A DNA stretch of 64,000 nucleotides from Candidatus Ornithobacterium hominis (GCF_951229915.1 NZ_OX579588.1:1517001-1581000); one strand, 5' to 3'; shown: positions 9,412 to 18,238, numbered from the stretch's first letter. The notes: generated by a model not told the origin, from the sequence alone. Numbers and translations: made by a program.

Positions 9412-9440
9412 AATTAAAATTTTAGTGGGTTTAAAGATAA

Positions 9441-12005
9441 TTAATTTTTAGAAATTTCAATCTCATCGTCTTTTTTAGAGCGAAAATTTTTCCAATGATA
9501 AAAAATTCCACCCAAAACCAAAAGAATAAAAATGATATTGGAAGCTAGCATCATTGTTTTGCCTCGTTGAATCACTTGTGGTTCAAATACAAAATCAATC
9601 TGATTCGTTCCTGCTGGGATTTCTAAACCTCTCAGAAAATAATTTGTCTGTAAAATTTCAACTTCTTCTCCATTAATATATGCTTTCCATCCTTTGGGGT
9701 AATAAATTTCTGAAAAAACGGCATAGCCCGATTGTTCGTTTCTACTTTCATAGCTCAACTTCATCGGGTGGTAAGATTTTAAGTTAATTTCAGCATTTTC
9801 ATTGGAGAATTTCAGCGCTTTTGCTCCAGCTACAGCTACGTTTTTTATATCAATTTTACCAATTTTCACCAAGGCTGAATCTGCTGATTCTTGTGGCAAA
9901 ACTTGAGAAACAAACCACGCATTCCCAGCCACGGCTGGATTTTGAATCAACTGAGGTTTTTGAGCTCCTCCTACCACTACAAATTTGGTGTTCAATAGGT
10001 TTAAAATGTTTTCTCTCCCGCTCAAAATCCCAAGTTTTTTCATTTGTATGCTGTCGCTAGAGAAATATAAATCAATCACATTTTGGTAATTCTGGAGTTT
10101 CGCTCCGTGGTATCCGCCCAATGAAGGCAGAAAATAGGAAGTTTGAGTTTCGTTGAATGTACTAGAAATCGTATTAAAAACCCTGTAATGCCCAGGATTT
10201 TGCTTTTTCAACTCATTGAGTAAATGATTGACTGGAATCTTATGTGCAATTTGCATCAGTGCTGGCGAGCCCTTTTGCGCTTCATTCAGGAGTCGCTGAG
10301 AAGCTTCTGTAGGAAATGGATTTTCAACCCATTGCTTAGGTATAAAATCTTCATTATTTAGGTATCTTTTATTCACTCCCCACAGGTCTATAATCGTCAA
10401 AACAGCGATTCCTGCGATGACGATTTCTTTAGATTTGATATATTTTTTTAAATATGCTAAAATCAACCCCGCGGCTAAGGCTACGAAAATGAAAGTCCTC
10501 AGCGTATCAGCTTGAAATAAAGCTACACGGTCAGCTCTGATTCCATTGGCTACAAATGTGGGTAATTGCTCCTCTACCTGTGTAGCAAAACTGAATAAAT
10601 TTGCCCCAACGAAATAGAGAATTAATAAAATTCCTAAAGTTCCTAAAGATACATACAGTGTTTTTTTATAAATTTCTAAAGGCTTTAAAAATTCTTTTTT
10701 GAATATATAATAAATTGCAAAGGCGGCCAAGAGTGGCATCGTAAATTCAGCAATGACTAATATCGAAGAAACGGCTCTAAATTTATCATACAAAGGTACG
10801 TAGTCGATGAATATATCAGTGAGCCACATCATGTTCTCCCCCCACGATAGAAAAATCGAGAAAAGCGTTGAACCTAGTAGCCACCACTTCCATTTGCCTG
10901 GCACAATGATGCAACCTAACAAAAAAAGAAAAACGACGATAGCTCCTTGGTAGGCTGGGCCACTCGTGAAGGGTTGGTCGCCCCAATAGGTTGGCAGATA
11001 ATATAAATATTGCTGGTAATAATCGTATTCTTCTGGCGAACGAACATTATTTTCTAGAGCTTTCTTCAAATTCGGTTTACTTTCCTCATCAGCCACTGAG
11101 CCGCCACCCATAAAGTTTGGAATCCATAAATTTAAGGTTTCTAGTTTCCCGTAGCTCCAATGGGTGATGTAAGATTTATCTAGACCACTCGGGTTGGAAT
11201 CTTCAAACAAAGTAACGTCATTTTCTCCTCGGGTAGAAAATGGCGTGTATTCTTGCGTTGCCATCAACGGGCTACTGTTCATTCCAAATGCTAGCACCAC
11301 TGATGAAATGGCTAATAAACTTTTGATGAAATAATCTCTGATGGAATGATTTTTTAAGGCTTCAAAAAATTCAGCAATGAAATAAAAAAGTACTACAAAA
11401 CCAAAATAGTAGGTCATCTGCGGATGACTTGCCAAGAGCTCTAGCGCCATGAATAGCGTGGCAAGAAGAAATCCTATAATGTATTTTTTTCTAAAAATGA
11501 GTATCAACGCAGCCATAAACGGTGCAAAGTAGGCGATGGCATGGACTTTAGCATTGTGCCCAGCTTCAATAACGATGAAAAAATAAGTCCCTAAACCGAA
11601 TAAAAAAGCACTCAATGCAGCATACTTCCAGTTTCTGAAAAGTACGAAACCTAGAAAGAAAAATCCACCTAAGAGAATAAAAAGATAATCTGCAGGGCGT
11701 GGCAAAAAGCGAAAAATTTCGTCTACTTTTTTTACCCAGTAGCCATCATAGCTAGCGCCCGTTTGGTAGGTGGGCATCCCGCCAAACATGGCATCAGACC
11801 AGTAAATGTTTTCACCTGTTTGTTTCTGATATTGAAGCATTTCTTCTGCGCTACCTTTGTAATTGATGATATCTGGCTGAGACAAAGCCATACCCCCCGT
11901 GATGACTGGCGCATTGTATGCCAAAGAAAATACTGCAAAAACGATGAGCATGATTGCAGCATAAATTAAATTATTCTTTTGGTTTTTCTGTAATAATTTC
12001 TTCAT
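9441..12005 (-). CDS. YfhO-family polytopic membrane protein
   Basis: 854 residues with about a dozen hydrophobic membrane segments in the first ~560 residues, a soluble extracytoplasmic region, and a last membrane helix near 825 followed by a basic/acidic tail. This is the YfhO pattern (GT-C fold-like membrane protein), a family linked in Firmicutes to glycosylation of lipoteichoic acid; the role in Bacteroidota is unknown. The start overlaps the end of the small DUF4834 gene by 35 bases, so the two are probably translationally coupled. Glycosyltransferase activity is inference. Confidence 0.8.
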   Translation of the reverse strand: MKKLLQKNQKNNLIYAAIMLIVFAVFSLAYNAPVITGGMALSQPDIINYKGSAEEMLQYQKQTGENIYWSDAMFGGMPTYQTGASYDGYWVKKVDEIFRFLPRPADYLFILLGGFFFLGFVLFRNWKYAALSAFLFGLGTYFFIVIEAGHNAKVHAIAYFAPFMAALILIFRKKYIIGFLLATLFMALELLASHPQMTYYFGFVVLFYFIAEFFEALKNHSIRDYFIKSLLAISSVVLAFGMNSSPLMATQEYTPFSTRGENDVTLFEDSNPSGLDKSYITHWSYGKLETLNLWIPNFMGGGSVADEESKPNLKKALENNVRSPEEYDYYQQYLYYLPTYWGDQPFTSGPAYQGAIVVFLFLLGCIIVPGKWKWWLLGSTLFSIFLSWGENMMWLTDIFIDYVPLYDKFRAVSSILVIAEFTMPLLAAFAIYYIFKKEFLKPLEIYKKTLYVSLGTLGILLILYFVGANLFSFATQVEEQLPTFVANGIRADRVALFQADTLRTFIFVALAAGLILAYLKKYIKSKEIVIAGIAVLTIIDLWGVNKRYLNNEDFIPKQWVENPFPTEASQRLLNEAQKGSPALMQIAHKIPVNHLLNELKKQNPGHYRVFNTISSTFNETQTSYFLPSLGGYHGAKLQNYQNVIDLYFSSDSIQMKKLGILSGRENILNLLNTKFVVVGGAQKPQLIQNPAVAGNAWFVSQVLPQESADSALVKIGKIDIKNVAVAGAKALKFSNENAEINLKSYHPMKLSYESRNEQSGYAVFSEIYYPKGWKAYINGEEVEILQTNYFLRGLEIPAGTNQIDFVFEPQVIQRGKTMMLASNIIFILLVLGGIFYHWKNFRSKKDDEIEISKN

Positions 12006-12183
12006 ATTCTACGGTTTCCGCCTCGACTTCATATTTAGAATCTTCTACATTTTTGGTTTTAAAAATTCGCACCTCTTTATTAGATTTTTTCTCTTTTTTT
12101 AAAGGCTTAAAAATTTTTAAAATCCAAGAATAAATCAAATACAGGACTAAAAATAGGATTAATATTTTAAAAAATGAGCCCAT
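11971..12183 (-). CDS. Small DUF4834-like membrane protein
   Basis: 70 residues: one membrane segment (about 5-25), a basic stretch and an acidic C-terminus rich in glutamate. It fits the DUF4834 family found upstream of YfhO-type genes in flavobacteria. Function unknown. It overlaps the YfhO start by 35 bases and follows the upstream lipoprotein gene after 2 bases, which indicates one operon. The basic linker is encoded by an AAGGCTT element (core 12102-12108). Confidence 0.65.
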   Translation of the reverse strand: MGSFFKILILFLVLYLIYSWILKIFKPLKKEKKSNKEVRIFKTKNVEDSKYEVEAETVEYEEIITEKPKE

Positions 12184-12185
12184 CT

Positions 12186-13280
12186 TTAATTAACCTTAGT
12201 GGTAGATTTAGTAGTGGAAGACATATTTTGTTTTTGCCCTTGGTATTCTTGGGTAATTTTCAAAACCTCTTTTTTCTCAATAGCCGCTTGGTTAAGCCAA
12301 CCAGATCGGGCGTCAATTTTTGCTGTTCCAGTAACATTCCCTTCAATGCTTCTGGAGATTTTCACTCCTTGCTCCAAAGTATTGGAATCACTACCGCTAC
12401 TCGAGCCAGAAATTTGTATATCAACCTGATTATCAGCTACATTTTTAAGCGTATATTTCATTTGAGATTTAGCATTATCTGTTGAATTATTCAGCTCCCA
12501 ACTTTCCCCGATTTTCACTGATTTAGTAGGGTAGTAACCAATGGATTCTAAGAACATGGCTTCCATCGCTTGCTTGCTGAGAGAAACTTGCAACATTTGG
12601 TCTAGGCCTTTTTTCTCTTCTTCGCTTAAGCCTTTTGCTAATTTTGATTTCACTTTTTCTCGAATCGGAGCCAAACCATCAATGTTCAGTACTTTACCGT
12701 TTTTTGAAATCTCCATCGTGTAAGAATTCCCTACGATTGTTTTGAAAAATTCGTATTGCTGCGCAGCCATTTCATTCGTTGGTTTTCCTGCATTGGTATC
12801 AAACCCGATGGACTCTCCTTGCATACTTGATTTTTCCTGAAATCTTTTGAAAGTTACTTTCAGTACAAAACTTTGCAACTTCTCCTCTATTACTTCATAC
12901 GAGAGTTCGTTGGTAGAAATCTGGGAGATTTGTTGACTATTTTTACCGTCTGATTGTGTACTCGTGGTGTTAGTCGAAACTTTGAATGGGTAGGTTTTCC
13001 CTTTTTCTAAATTAAATTGGAAAGTATAAGTCCCGTCTTCATTCTTCTGAAAAGCCGTCTTTTTTTCGACTTTTTCTGTTTCGGCAGTAGTCGTTGCTTC
13101 TTCTGTTGTATCAGTTTTTTGCAGCGCTTCCGCCTCCTTCAGTGTAATGGTATCTCCTTGGGCATTTACGGTGAGTTCCTCTCCATTTTCATTTTTGCCA
13201 ACTATTTTTACTTCAGATTTTTCTTTTTTACACGCTACTACCGCCATTATAACGGTACAGATTAAAACAATCTTCTTCAT
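12186..13280 (-). CDS. Lipoprotein of unknown function (DUF6263-like)
   Basis: 364 residues starting with a lipoprotein signal peptide with lipobox ending at C17 (MAVVAC). A lysine/glutamate/threonine-rich linker to about residue 75 leads to a folded domain beginning QFNLEKGKTYPFKV. The overall arrangement resembles DUF6263 proteins of flavobacteria, but the assignment is from memory of the pattern. It heads a likely operon with the DUF4834 and YfhO genes, which suggests an envelope role. No enzymatic motif is seen. Confidence 0.6.
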   Translation of the reverse strand: MKKIVLICTVIMAVVACKKEKSEVKIVGKNENGEELTVNAQGDTITLKEAEALQKTDTTEEATTTAETEKVEKKTAFQKNEDGTYTFQFNLEKGKTYPFKVSTNTTSTQSDGKNSQQISQISTNELSYEVIEEKLQSFVLKVTFKRFQEKSSMQGESIGFDTNAGKPTNEMAAQQYEFFKTIVGNSYTMEISKNGKVLNIDGLAPIREKVKSKLAKGLSEEEKKGLDQMLQVSLSKQAMEAMFLESIGYYPTKSVKIGESWELNNSTDNAKSQMKYTLKNVADNQVDIQISGSSSGSDSNTLEQGVKISRSIEGNVTGTAKIDARSGWLNQAAIEKKEVLKITQEYQGQKQNMSSTTKSTTKVN

Positions 13281-13589
13281 TCATCAAAATTTTGTGCAAG
13301 TTACAAATTTATGCTGGCATTGCGTGAAAGTGTAAAAAAAATACCTCGCCTACGTAAATGCACTATGGGTGATTGAAAATTAAATTTCATGCCGATAATT
13401 TTTATTCATAAAGAAAAAAACACCCCAAGTTGAGGTGTTTTTTTGGTTTAAAATTCAGTTGCTAAAATAGGACAAGCCTAAGCATAGCTGAACAGAGATG
13501 ATGACGGAATGTGAATCATTTTTACCAATGTATTTTTTAGGTAGATTACTCCATAATCTATTGAATACCCTTGCCAGTTTAGCGCAGGA
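13281..13589. other. Intergenic region of 309 bases
   Basis: Holds the terminator at 13413-13446 and the upstream region of the lipoprotein gene at 13280. No open reading frame of note, no tRNA and no clear TAnnTTTG box facing the lipoprotein gene were found. Confidence 0.5.
13413..13446 (-). terminator. Intrinsic terminator downstream of the FSU-domain gene
   Basis: Arms ACACCCCAA and TTGAGGTGT (13420-13438) pair with one mismatch, flanked by A7 on the left and T-rich sequence on the right, so it can act on either strand. The only gene reading into it is the minus-strand gene ending at 13590. Confidence 0.7.
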
Positions 13590-14660
13590 TTAATCTTTAA
13601 TACAACGCACGCTCATCCCGTAAACTCGGTAGTTGAAGTGGACAACGCTGCCGTCATTATTGTTATTGCTGAAGAGCATGATGTGAGCGTAGTCATCTTC
13701 GCGAGCAGAGCTACTCCAGTAGTAACCGTAAGAACCCTTGCCGTCGTCCTCTGGTGAATTATCGCTGTCACGGTAATCGAGGCCAGCAGCTGCAAGGTTT
13801 GGCAACTTATTCTGTGTCCACATTTGATCAGTAGAAACTTTAGAACGGCTACCCGTTACAAGCTGATGTAATTCCAGCCACTCCTGCTCAGTCGGAACAT
13901 GGTAACCTGATGGGCAAGGGTTATTAACTCCTCTTGCTTGCCACAACGCTAAATCTGAACCTGATGCACCTCTACCATTCGCTACCCAGTTATAGCCTGC
14001 ATTAATAAACTTCCCTGCTTCATCGCCTGTGTCTGTCCAATCTGGGGCTGGTTCTTTGGTAGGTTTTGAATCCCTAAACTCATGCCCATCACTCGCTCGC
14101 TGCCATTGGTAATATGAACCGTAGGTTTTAGCTTCATTATGGGCATCTGTGCCTGTTTTATTAACGGCCGGGTCAAAATCAGGGCTATTTATGTCTGCAT
14201 ACGCCGCTCCAAGGTTGAGGTTGAGCCATGTTCTATTATAATTAGTACCAGTTACACCAGTTACAGTTGTAGCGCAATACACAAAATCATGCTTGCCACT
14301 GATACCAAATAATTTATCAAAAAGTATATTTTCTGGTGCACATTGCTTGATTTTTTTGATGATCTCATCTGCTCTTTTTGGCTGCTTACCGCGGATATAA
14401 TTTATTTTCTCTTTATCTACTATCATATCATATTTGAGGTCTGAGAGGCTTGTGCGTTTCACCATTTGGTCTTTTTCATCCCAAATTAAAAGCCATTGGG
14501 TAGATTTTTCCTCCTTAACATCTTGTATGCGCAGGTTTCCTTCTTGGTTGCCTTTTGCTCTGATGTCTAGCATGGCTTGTGGCTCATCTGTGTTAATGCC
14601 CACCTGAGCGGTGACCGCAACCGCTGATAATACGGCTAAAGAAAATAATAATTTCTTCAT
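13590..14660 (-). CDS. Secreted FSU-domain (Fib_succ_major-type) protein
   Basis: 356 residues with an N-terminal Sec signal peptide ending near residue 19 (VAVTAQ). After it comes QVGINTDEPQAMLDI, a segment typical of secreted flavobacterial proteins. The C-terminal two thirds match the Fibrobacter succinogenes major paralogous domain: NNPCPSGYHVPTEQEWLEL, YYWSSS and the final GMSVRCIKD. No type IX sorting domain is seen at the C-terminus. Function of the domain is unknown; a surface or extracellular role is likely. It has an unusually long upstream leader (14661 to about 15055). Confidence 0.8.
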   Translation of the reverse strand: MKKLLFSLAVLSAVAVTAQVGINTDEPQAMLDIRAKGNQEGNLRIQDVKEEKSTQWLLIWDEKDQMVKRTSLSDLKYDMIVDKEKINYIRGKQPKRADEIIKKIKQCAPENILFDKLFGISGKHDFVYCATTVTGVTGTNYNRTWLNLNLGAAYADINSPDFDPAVNKTGTDAHNEAKTYGSYYQWQRASDGHEFRDSKPTKEPAPDWTDTGDEAGKFINAGYNWVANGRGASGSDLALWQARGVNNPCPSGYHVPTEQEWLELHQLVTGSRSKVSTDQMWTQNKLPNLAAAGLDYRDSDNSPEDDGKGSYGYYWSSSAREDDYAHIMLFSNNNNDGSVVHFNYRVYGMSVRCIKD

Positions 14661-14756
14661 TTGTTTTATTTTTTTGGTTAATATTTTATTGATTTATTCT
14701 TTTCTTAATTAAATTTTTGCTGTTTTTTTTAAACTTTTTTTTCTTCTTCATTTAGA

Positions 14757-14788
14757 AAGAGCCCCAACCCGTGAGGCTCTTCTTTTTG
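14757..14788. terminator. Hairpin in the leader of the FSU-domain gene
   Basis: AAGAGCC (14757-14763) pairs with GGCTCTT (14775-14781). On the minus strand the stem extends to 10 bp with one G-U pair and a 5-base loop. The T run (CTTTTTG) is on the plus-strand side, so direction of action is uncertain. Confidence 0.5.
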
Positions 14789-14819
14789 AAGAAATTACTA
14801 CTTTCACACAGGTGAAAAT

Positions 14820-14849
14820 AGAAAAACCGCACAAGATTTTCTTGCACGG
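14820..14849 (-). terminator. Terminator-like hairpin inside the leader
   Basis: As minus-strand RNA, a 10-bp stem (two G-U pairs) with a 3-base loop at 14827-14849 is followed by five T (14822-14826). On the plus strand the same positions would be mismatches, so the structure belongs to the minus strand. AACCGCA/TGCGGTT at 14825-14831 and 14853-14859 offers an alternative pairing that competes with the base of this stem. Confidence 0.6.
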
Positions 14850-14897
14850 CTTTGCGGTTCGCTCCCGCGGGGAAGCAAAAATTATTATAAGTTACTG

Positions 14898-14921
14898 ATA
14901 ATGAGTTGTTTAGCTCATTAT
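14898..14921. repeat. Perfect 8-bp inverted repeat
   Basis: ATAATGAG (14898-14905) and CTCATTAT (14914-14921) with an 8-base spacer, directly abutting the (TG)13 tract. Could be an operator or an RNA hairpin. Confidence 0.55.
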
Positions 14922-14922
14922 T

Positions 14923-14949
14923 TGTGTGTGTGTGTGTGTGTGTGTGTGT
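14923..14949. repeat. (TG)13 dinucleotide tract
   Basis: 27 bases of alternating T and G, the only long microsatellite noticed in the window. It lies in the predicted leader about 265 bases upstream of the FSU-domain gene. Confidence 0.95.
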
Positions 14950-15061
14950 TTACACTTTATTTCGAAACTCACAAATTTCATTTGTTAAAATTTCGTTATT
15001 TTTTTGTTATTTTTTATTAAAACTTTTCCGTTGAGATTTTTCTCTTTTCTCAACCTACCCG

Positions 15062-15093
15062 CAAATGTATTTTACGTTTTTGAATTATGCAAA
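15062..15093 (-). promoter_or_regulatory. Promoter for the FSU-domain gene leader
   Basis: Minus strand: TTTG (complement of 15090-15093), 20-base spacer, TACATTTG (complement of 15062-15069). This is a full match to the Bacteroidota TTTG-N19/20-TAnnTTTG promoter. Start of transcription would be near 15055. Confidence 0.65.
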
Positions 15094-15144
15094 TTTGTTT
15101 TTTTTTGGGGCTGGGGATTTTTTTTAAGGCTTTAGAAATTTTTG

Positions 15145-15176
15145 CAAAAAAAGGCTTAGATTATAAACCTAAGCCT
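15145..15176 (-). terminator. Intrinsic terminator of metE
   Basis: AGGCTTAG (15152-15159) and CTAAGCCT (15169-15176) form a perfect 8-bp stem with a 9-base loop; seven T follow on the minus strand. The left arm contains an AAGGCTT core. Confidence 0.8.
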
Positions 15177-15202
15177 ATGATTTCTAAATAAATAAAGCGA
15201 AT

Positions 15203-17509
15203 TTATGCATCTGCGAATTCTTTTCTTAGTTCTTTAGCTGCACCTACCATGGCTACTAAAGCAGCTTTGGTTTCTTGCCAATGTCTTGTTTTTAATCCAC
15301 AATCAGGGTTTACCCACAATTGCTCTTTAGGAATTACAGCTTCAGCTTTTTTTATCAAATGTATCATCTCATCTTTTGAGGGGACTCTTGGTGAATGGAT
15401 GTCATAAACCCCAGGTCCTATTTCATTTGGGTATTTAAAGTCTGCAAAAACGTCCAAAAGTTCCATTTGCGAACGAGAGCATTCAATCGTAATCACATCA
15501 GCATCCATATCAGCAATGGCCGCAATCATGTCATTAAATTCAGAATAGCACATATGCGTATGGATCTGCGTGCTGTCCTCTACCCCAGAAGCTGAAATTC
15601 TAAATGCCTTGATTGCCCAGTTTAAGTAATCAGCCCAGTTTTCTTTTTTCAACGGTAAGCCTTCACGCACGGCGGGTTCATCGATTTGAATCACTTTGAT
15701 TCCTGCTTTTTCTAAATCTTTCACCTCATCTCTGATGGCTAAAGCAATTTGCGTACAGGTGAGCGATCGTGGCTGGTCATCTCTCACAAAAGACCATTGT
15801 AAAATCGTAACAGGCCCTGTGAGCATGCCCTTCACTGGCAGTTGACTCAGTGACTGAGCGTATTCGGACCAGCGTACAGTCATGGGTTTAGGTCTGTGGA
15901 CATCTCCAAAGATAATCGGTGGCTTTACACAACGCGAACCGTAACTTTGCACCCAACCGAATTTAGTGAATACGAAGCCCGAAAGCTGTTCGCCAAAATA
16001 TTCTACCATGTCATTTCTTTCAAACTCGCCATGAACCAAAACATCTATGCCCGCTTCTTCTTGAAATTCAATAGATTCCTGAATTTCTTTTTTCAGTAAA
16101 TCTTCATATTCTGCAGTAGAAAGTTTCCCGCCCCTGTGTGCTGCACGCCAATTTCTCACTTCTTGCGTTTGCGGGAAAGAGCCTATGGTAGTTGTAGGGA
16201 ACAGTGGCAAATTCAGAGCTTTATGCTGAATTTCTTGACGAATTGAGAAAGGATTGTTTCTTTGGTCATCTTTTTCTTGGATATTGGCTACACGTTCTTT
16301 CACAGCCGTTTTATGAATCAATTCAGATGATTTTCTGTTTTCTGCGGCTTGTTGGTTTTCTTGGCGTGCAAGATTAATTTCCGAAGAAGATTCCCCATCA
16401 GCAATTGATTTTAGCGTGCTGATTTCGGTCAATTTCTGCTTAGCGAAAGCCAGCCATTGTTTAATTTCTTTCGGCAAAACCTTTTCATTTTTTTCTAATT
16501 CTAAATTACAAGGGGAATGCAAAAGAGAACACGAGCTTGAAACCCATACACGCTCACGTCCTAATTTCTCCACAACTTTCTGAATCAAGGCTAGGGAGTT
16601 TTCAAAATTATTTTTCCAAATATTTCTCCCATCTACAATGCCTAGTGATAGGATCTTATCTTTTGGGTAATCTGCCAAAATGGCATCTAATTGCTCTGGC
16701 GAACGCACCAAATCAACGTGTAATGTATTAAATGGCAGTAATTTAACTAAGTCTAAATTTTGCTCAACAGAATCAAAATAGGTGGTGATGATGAATTTTA
16801 GCTCAGGGAAACTTTCAGCTAAATCAGTATAAACTTTTTGATACACATTTTTTGTTTTCTCATCTATATCTAAAGCTAAAAAAGGTTCATCAATTTGAAT
16901 ATATTCGGCTCCAGATTCAGCTAATTCACTCAAAATCTGCTTATAAACGATGAGTAAATTATCTGCTAAATCTAATTTATCAAAGCCTTCTTCTTTTTCT
17001 TTACCCAAAAGGAGATAAGTTACAAGACCTAAAAGGACAGGTTTTGTCTTGAAGCCATTTTCTTTAGCAAAATTAAATTCATGGAGAGCTTTATTACTTT
17101 TTAATTCAAACGATTGATTTTTAGTAAATTCGGGGACGATGTAGTGGTAATTAGTATCAAACCATTTCGTCATTTCCTGTGCGGTGATGTCAATTCCATT
17201 TTTTTGATAACCACGGGCTAAAGCAAAATAAAGTTCAAGATCAGACAAGTGCTTAATGGGCTTGAATCTCTCTGGGATTGCATTGATACTAAAAGAGAAA
17301 TCAAGCACATGATCATACAAAGAAAAATCATTGGAAGGGATTAAGTCTAAATTTGCTTCTTTCTGAATTTTCCAATTATGCAAGCGAATTTCGTTTGCGA
17401 CTTTGGTCAATTCTTCTTCATTGATTTTCCCCGCCCAGAAGTTTTCATTGGCTTTTTTGAGTTCTCTTTTTTCTCCGATTCTTGGATAGCCTAAAAGGTT
17501 TGTTTTCAT
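15203..17509 (-). CDS. metE: Cobalamin-independent methionine synthase
   Basis: Transfers a methyl group from 5-methyltetrahydropteroyltri-glutamate to homocysteine. 768 residues with both barrel halves: the N-terminal half starting NLLGYPRIGEKRELKKA and the catalytic C-terminal half with the zinc-ligand segments IHTHMCYSEF and VNPDCGLKTR. Full length. It is divergent from an Lrp/AsnC regulator gene that probably controls it. No B12 or SAM riboswitch was recognised in the 183-base gap, so transcriptional control by the neighbouring regulator is the simplest view. Confidence 0.96.
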   Translation of the reverse strand: MKTNLLGYPRIGEKRELKKANENFWAGKINEEELTKVANEIRLHNWKIQKEANLDLIPSNDFSLYDHVLDFSFSINAIPERFKPIKHLSDLELYFALARGYQKNGIDITAQEMTKWFDTNYHYIVPEFTKNQSFELKSNKALHEFNFAKENGFKTKPVLLGLVTYLLLGKEKEEGFDKLDLADNLLIVYKQILSELAESGAEYIQIDEPFLALDIDEKTKNVYQKVYTDLAESFPELKFIITTYFDSVEQNLDLVKLLPFNTLHVDLVRSPEQLDAILADYPKDKILSLGIVDGRNIWKNNFENSLALIQKVVEKLGRERVWVSSSCSLLHSPCNLELEKNEKVLPKEIKQWLAFAKQKLTEISTLKSIADGESSSEINLARQENQQAAENRKSSELIHKTAVKERVANIQEKDDQRNNPFSIRQEIQHKALNLPLFPTTTIGSFPQTQEVRNWRAAHRGGKLSTAEYEDLLKKEIQESIEFQEEAGIDVLVHGEFERNDMVEYFGEQLSGFVFTKFGWVQSYGSRCVKPPIIFGDVHRPKPMTVRWSEYAQSLSQLPVKGMLTGPVTILQWSFVRDDQPRSLTCTQIALAIRDEVKDLEKAGIKVIQIDEPAVREGLPLKKENWADYLNWAIKAFRISASGVEDSTQIHTHMCYSEFNDMIAAIADMDADVITIECSRSQMELLDVFADFKYPNEIGPGVYDIHSPRVPSKDEMIHLIKKAEAVIPKEQLWVNPDCGLKTRHWQETKAALVAMVGAAKELRKEFADA

Positions 17510-17561
17510 AAGCTTAAATATTTCAATAGTTTGAAATTCGTTATTTGATGATTTTACTCTA

Positions 17562-17591
17562 CAAAAATAACTTTATAGAATAATAATTCAA
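17562..17591 (-). promoter_or_regulatory. metE promoter
   Basis: Minus strand: TTG (complement of 17589-17591), 19-base spacer, TATTTTTG (complement of 17562-17569), matching the TAnnTTTG -7 box. Confidence 0.55.
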
Positions 17592-17643
17592 TGTCATTTG
17601 ATTAATTTGGCAAAAAATACTTTTTTTAATATTTAAAAAGAAG

Positions 17644-17694
17644 AATATTTTGTAATTTTGTCGTTAAATCATCGCTCAAAGAATAATATTTTGT
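17644..17694. promoter_or_regulatory. Direct repeats and -7 box before the Lrp-type regulator
   Basis: AATATTTTGT occurs at 17644-17653 and 17685-17694 (41 bases apart, about four helical turns), the second overlapping the GTG start. TAATTTTG at 17653-17660 is a -7 box for the regulator gene. The repeats could be sites for the regulator itself. Confidence 0.4.
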
Positions 17695-18154
17695 GGAAAA
17701 TTTAGACAAAAAGGATTTGCAACTGCTGAGATTGCTGCAAAAGGACGCGAAACTCACCGTTAAAGAATTGGCACAGGCGGTAAATTTATCTCCTTCTCCT
17801 GTTTTTGAAAGAGTGAAAAGATTGGAACAAGAGGGGTACATTAGGAAATATCGTGCGATTTTAAACGCTGAGAAATTGAATAAGGGATTTATTGTTTTTT
17901 GCCAAATTAAATTAAAACAGCATGAGCGTTCAGTCGGGAATGATTTTGTGAGGGACATTGAAGCTTTGGATGAAATTGTGGAATGCTACAATATCTCGGG
18001 AGATTTTGATTTTCTGCTAAAAGTGCAGGTGATGAATATGAAACATTACCAAGATTTTGTGTATAATAAACTGGGTTCGCTAAACTCCATCGGGGGAACG
18101 CACAGTACATTTGCAATGGCAGAAATCAAAAATACCTTTGGAATCCATTTTTAG
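17693..18154 (+). CDS. Lrp/AsnC family transcriptional regulator
   Basis: 153 residues with an N-terminal winged helix-turn-helix (about 5-60, LTVKELAQAVNLSPSPV as the HTH) and a C-terminal RAM effector domain (about 70-150, with the SGDFDFLLKV segment). Full length for the family. The start is GTG at 17693; no in-frame ATG precedes the HTH. Divergent orientation next to metE suggests it regulates methionine synthesis in response to an amino acid; the effector is not known. Confidence 0.88.
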   Translation: MENLDKKDLQLLRLLQKDAKLTVKELAQAVNLSPSPVFERVKRLEQEGYIRKYRAILNAEKLNKGFIVFCQIKLKQHERSVGNDFVRDIEALDEIVECYNISGDFDFLLKVQVMNMKHYQDFVYNKLGSLNSIGGTHSTFAMAEIKNTFGIHF

Positions 18155-18238
18155 GTTTAAGGTGAAGTTTGCCATGAAAGAATAAAGAGAAATAAGGAGT
18201 TTTTTTGCAAAAACGGTGATTGGGCGAGCGTTATATAT

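Larger units (their letters stand above)
14661..15202. other. Intergenic region of 542 bases: metE terminator, promoter and structured leader
   Basis: No protein gene was found here. From right to left (minus strand): metE terminator (15145-15176), an AAGGCTT element (core 15126-15132), a promoter (15062-15093), a (TG)13 tract, an inverted repeat, a terminator-like hairpin with an alternative pairing, a second hairpin, and then an A/T-rich stretch before the FSU-domain gene. The part below 15056 may be a long 5' leader or may include a small RNA. Confidence 0.6.

Noticed and set aside
12174..12485. 103-codon plus-strand ORF over the end of the DUF6263-like lipoprotein gene
   Set aside because: Antisense shadow; the minus-strand gene has a signal peptide and operon context, this one has neither.
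14661..15202. tRNA, tmRNA or RNase P RNA in the large intergenic region
   Set aside because: Hairpins are present but no cloverleaf, tag-peptide frame or conserved core of these RNAs could be recognised.
17510..17692. Cobalamin or SAM riboswitch before metE
   Set aside because: The 183-base gap shows no B12-box or SAM-riboswitch core, and the promoter lies too close to the start codon for a large aptamer.
17626..17958. 110-codon minus-strand ORF over the start of the Lrp-type regulator
   Set aside because: It is antisense to a clear HTH protein, has no family features, and covers the promoter region of the regulator; a chance shadow in AT-rich DNA.
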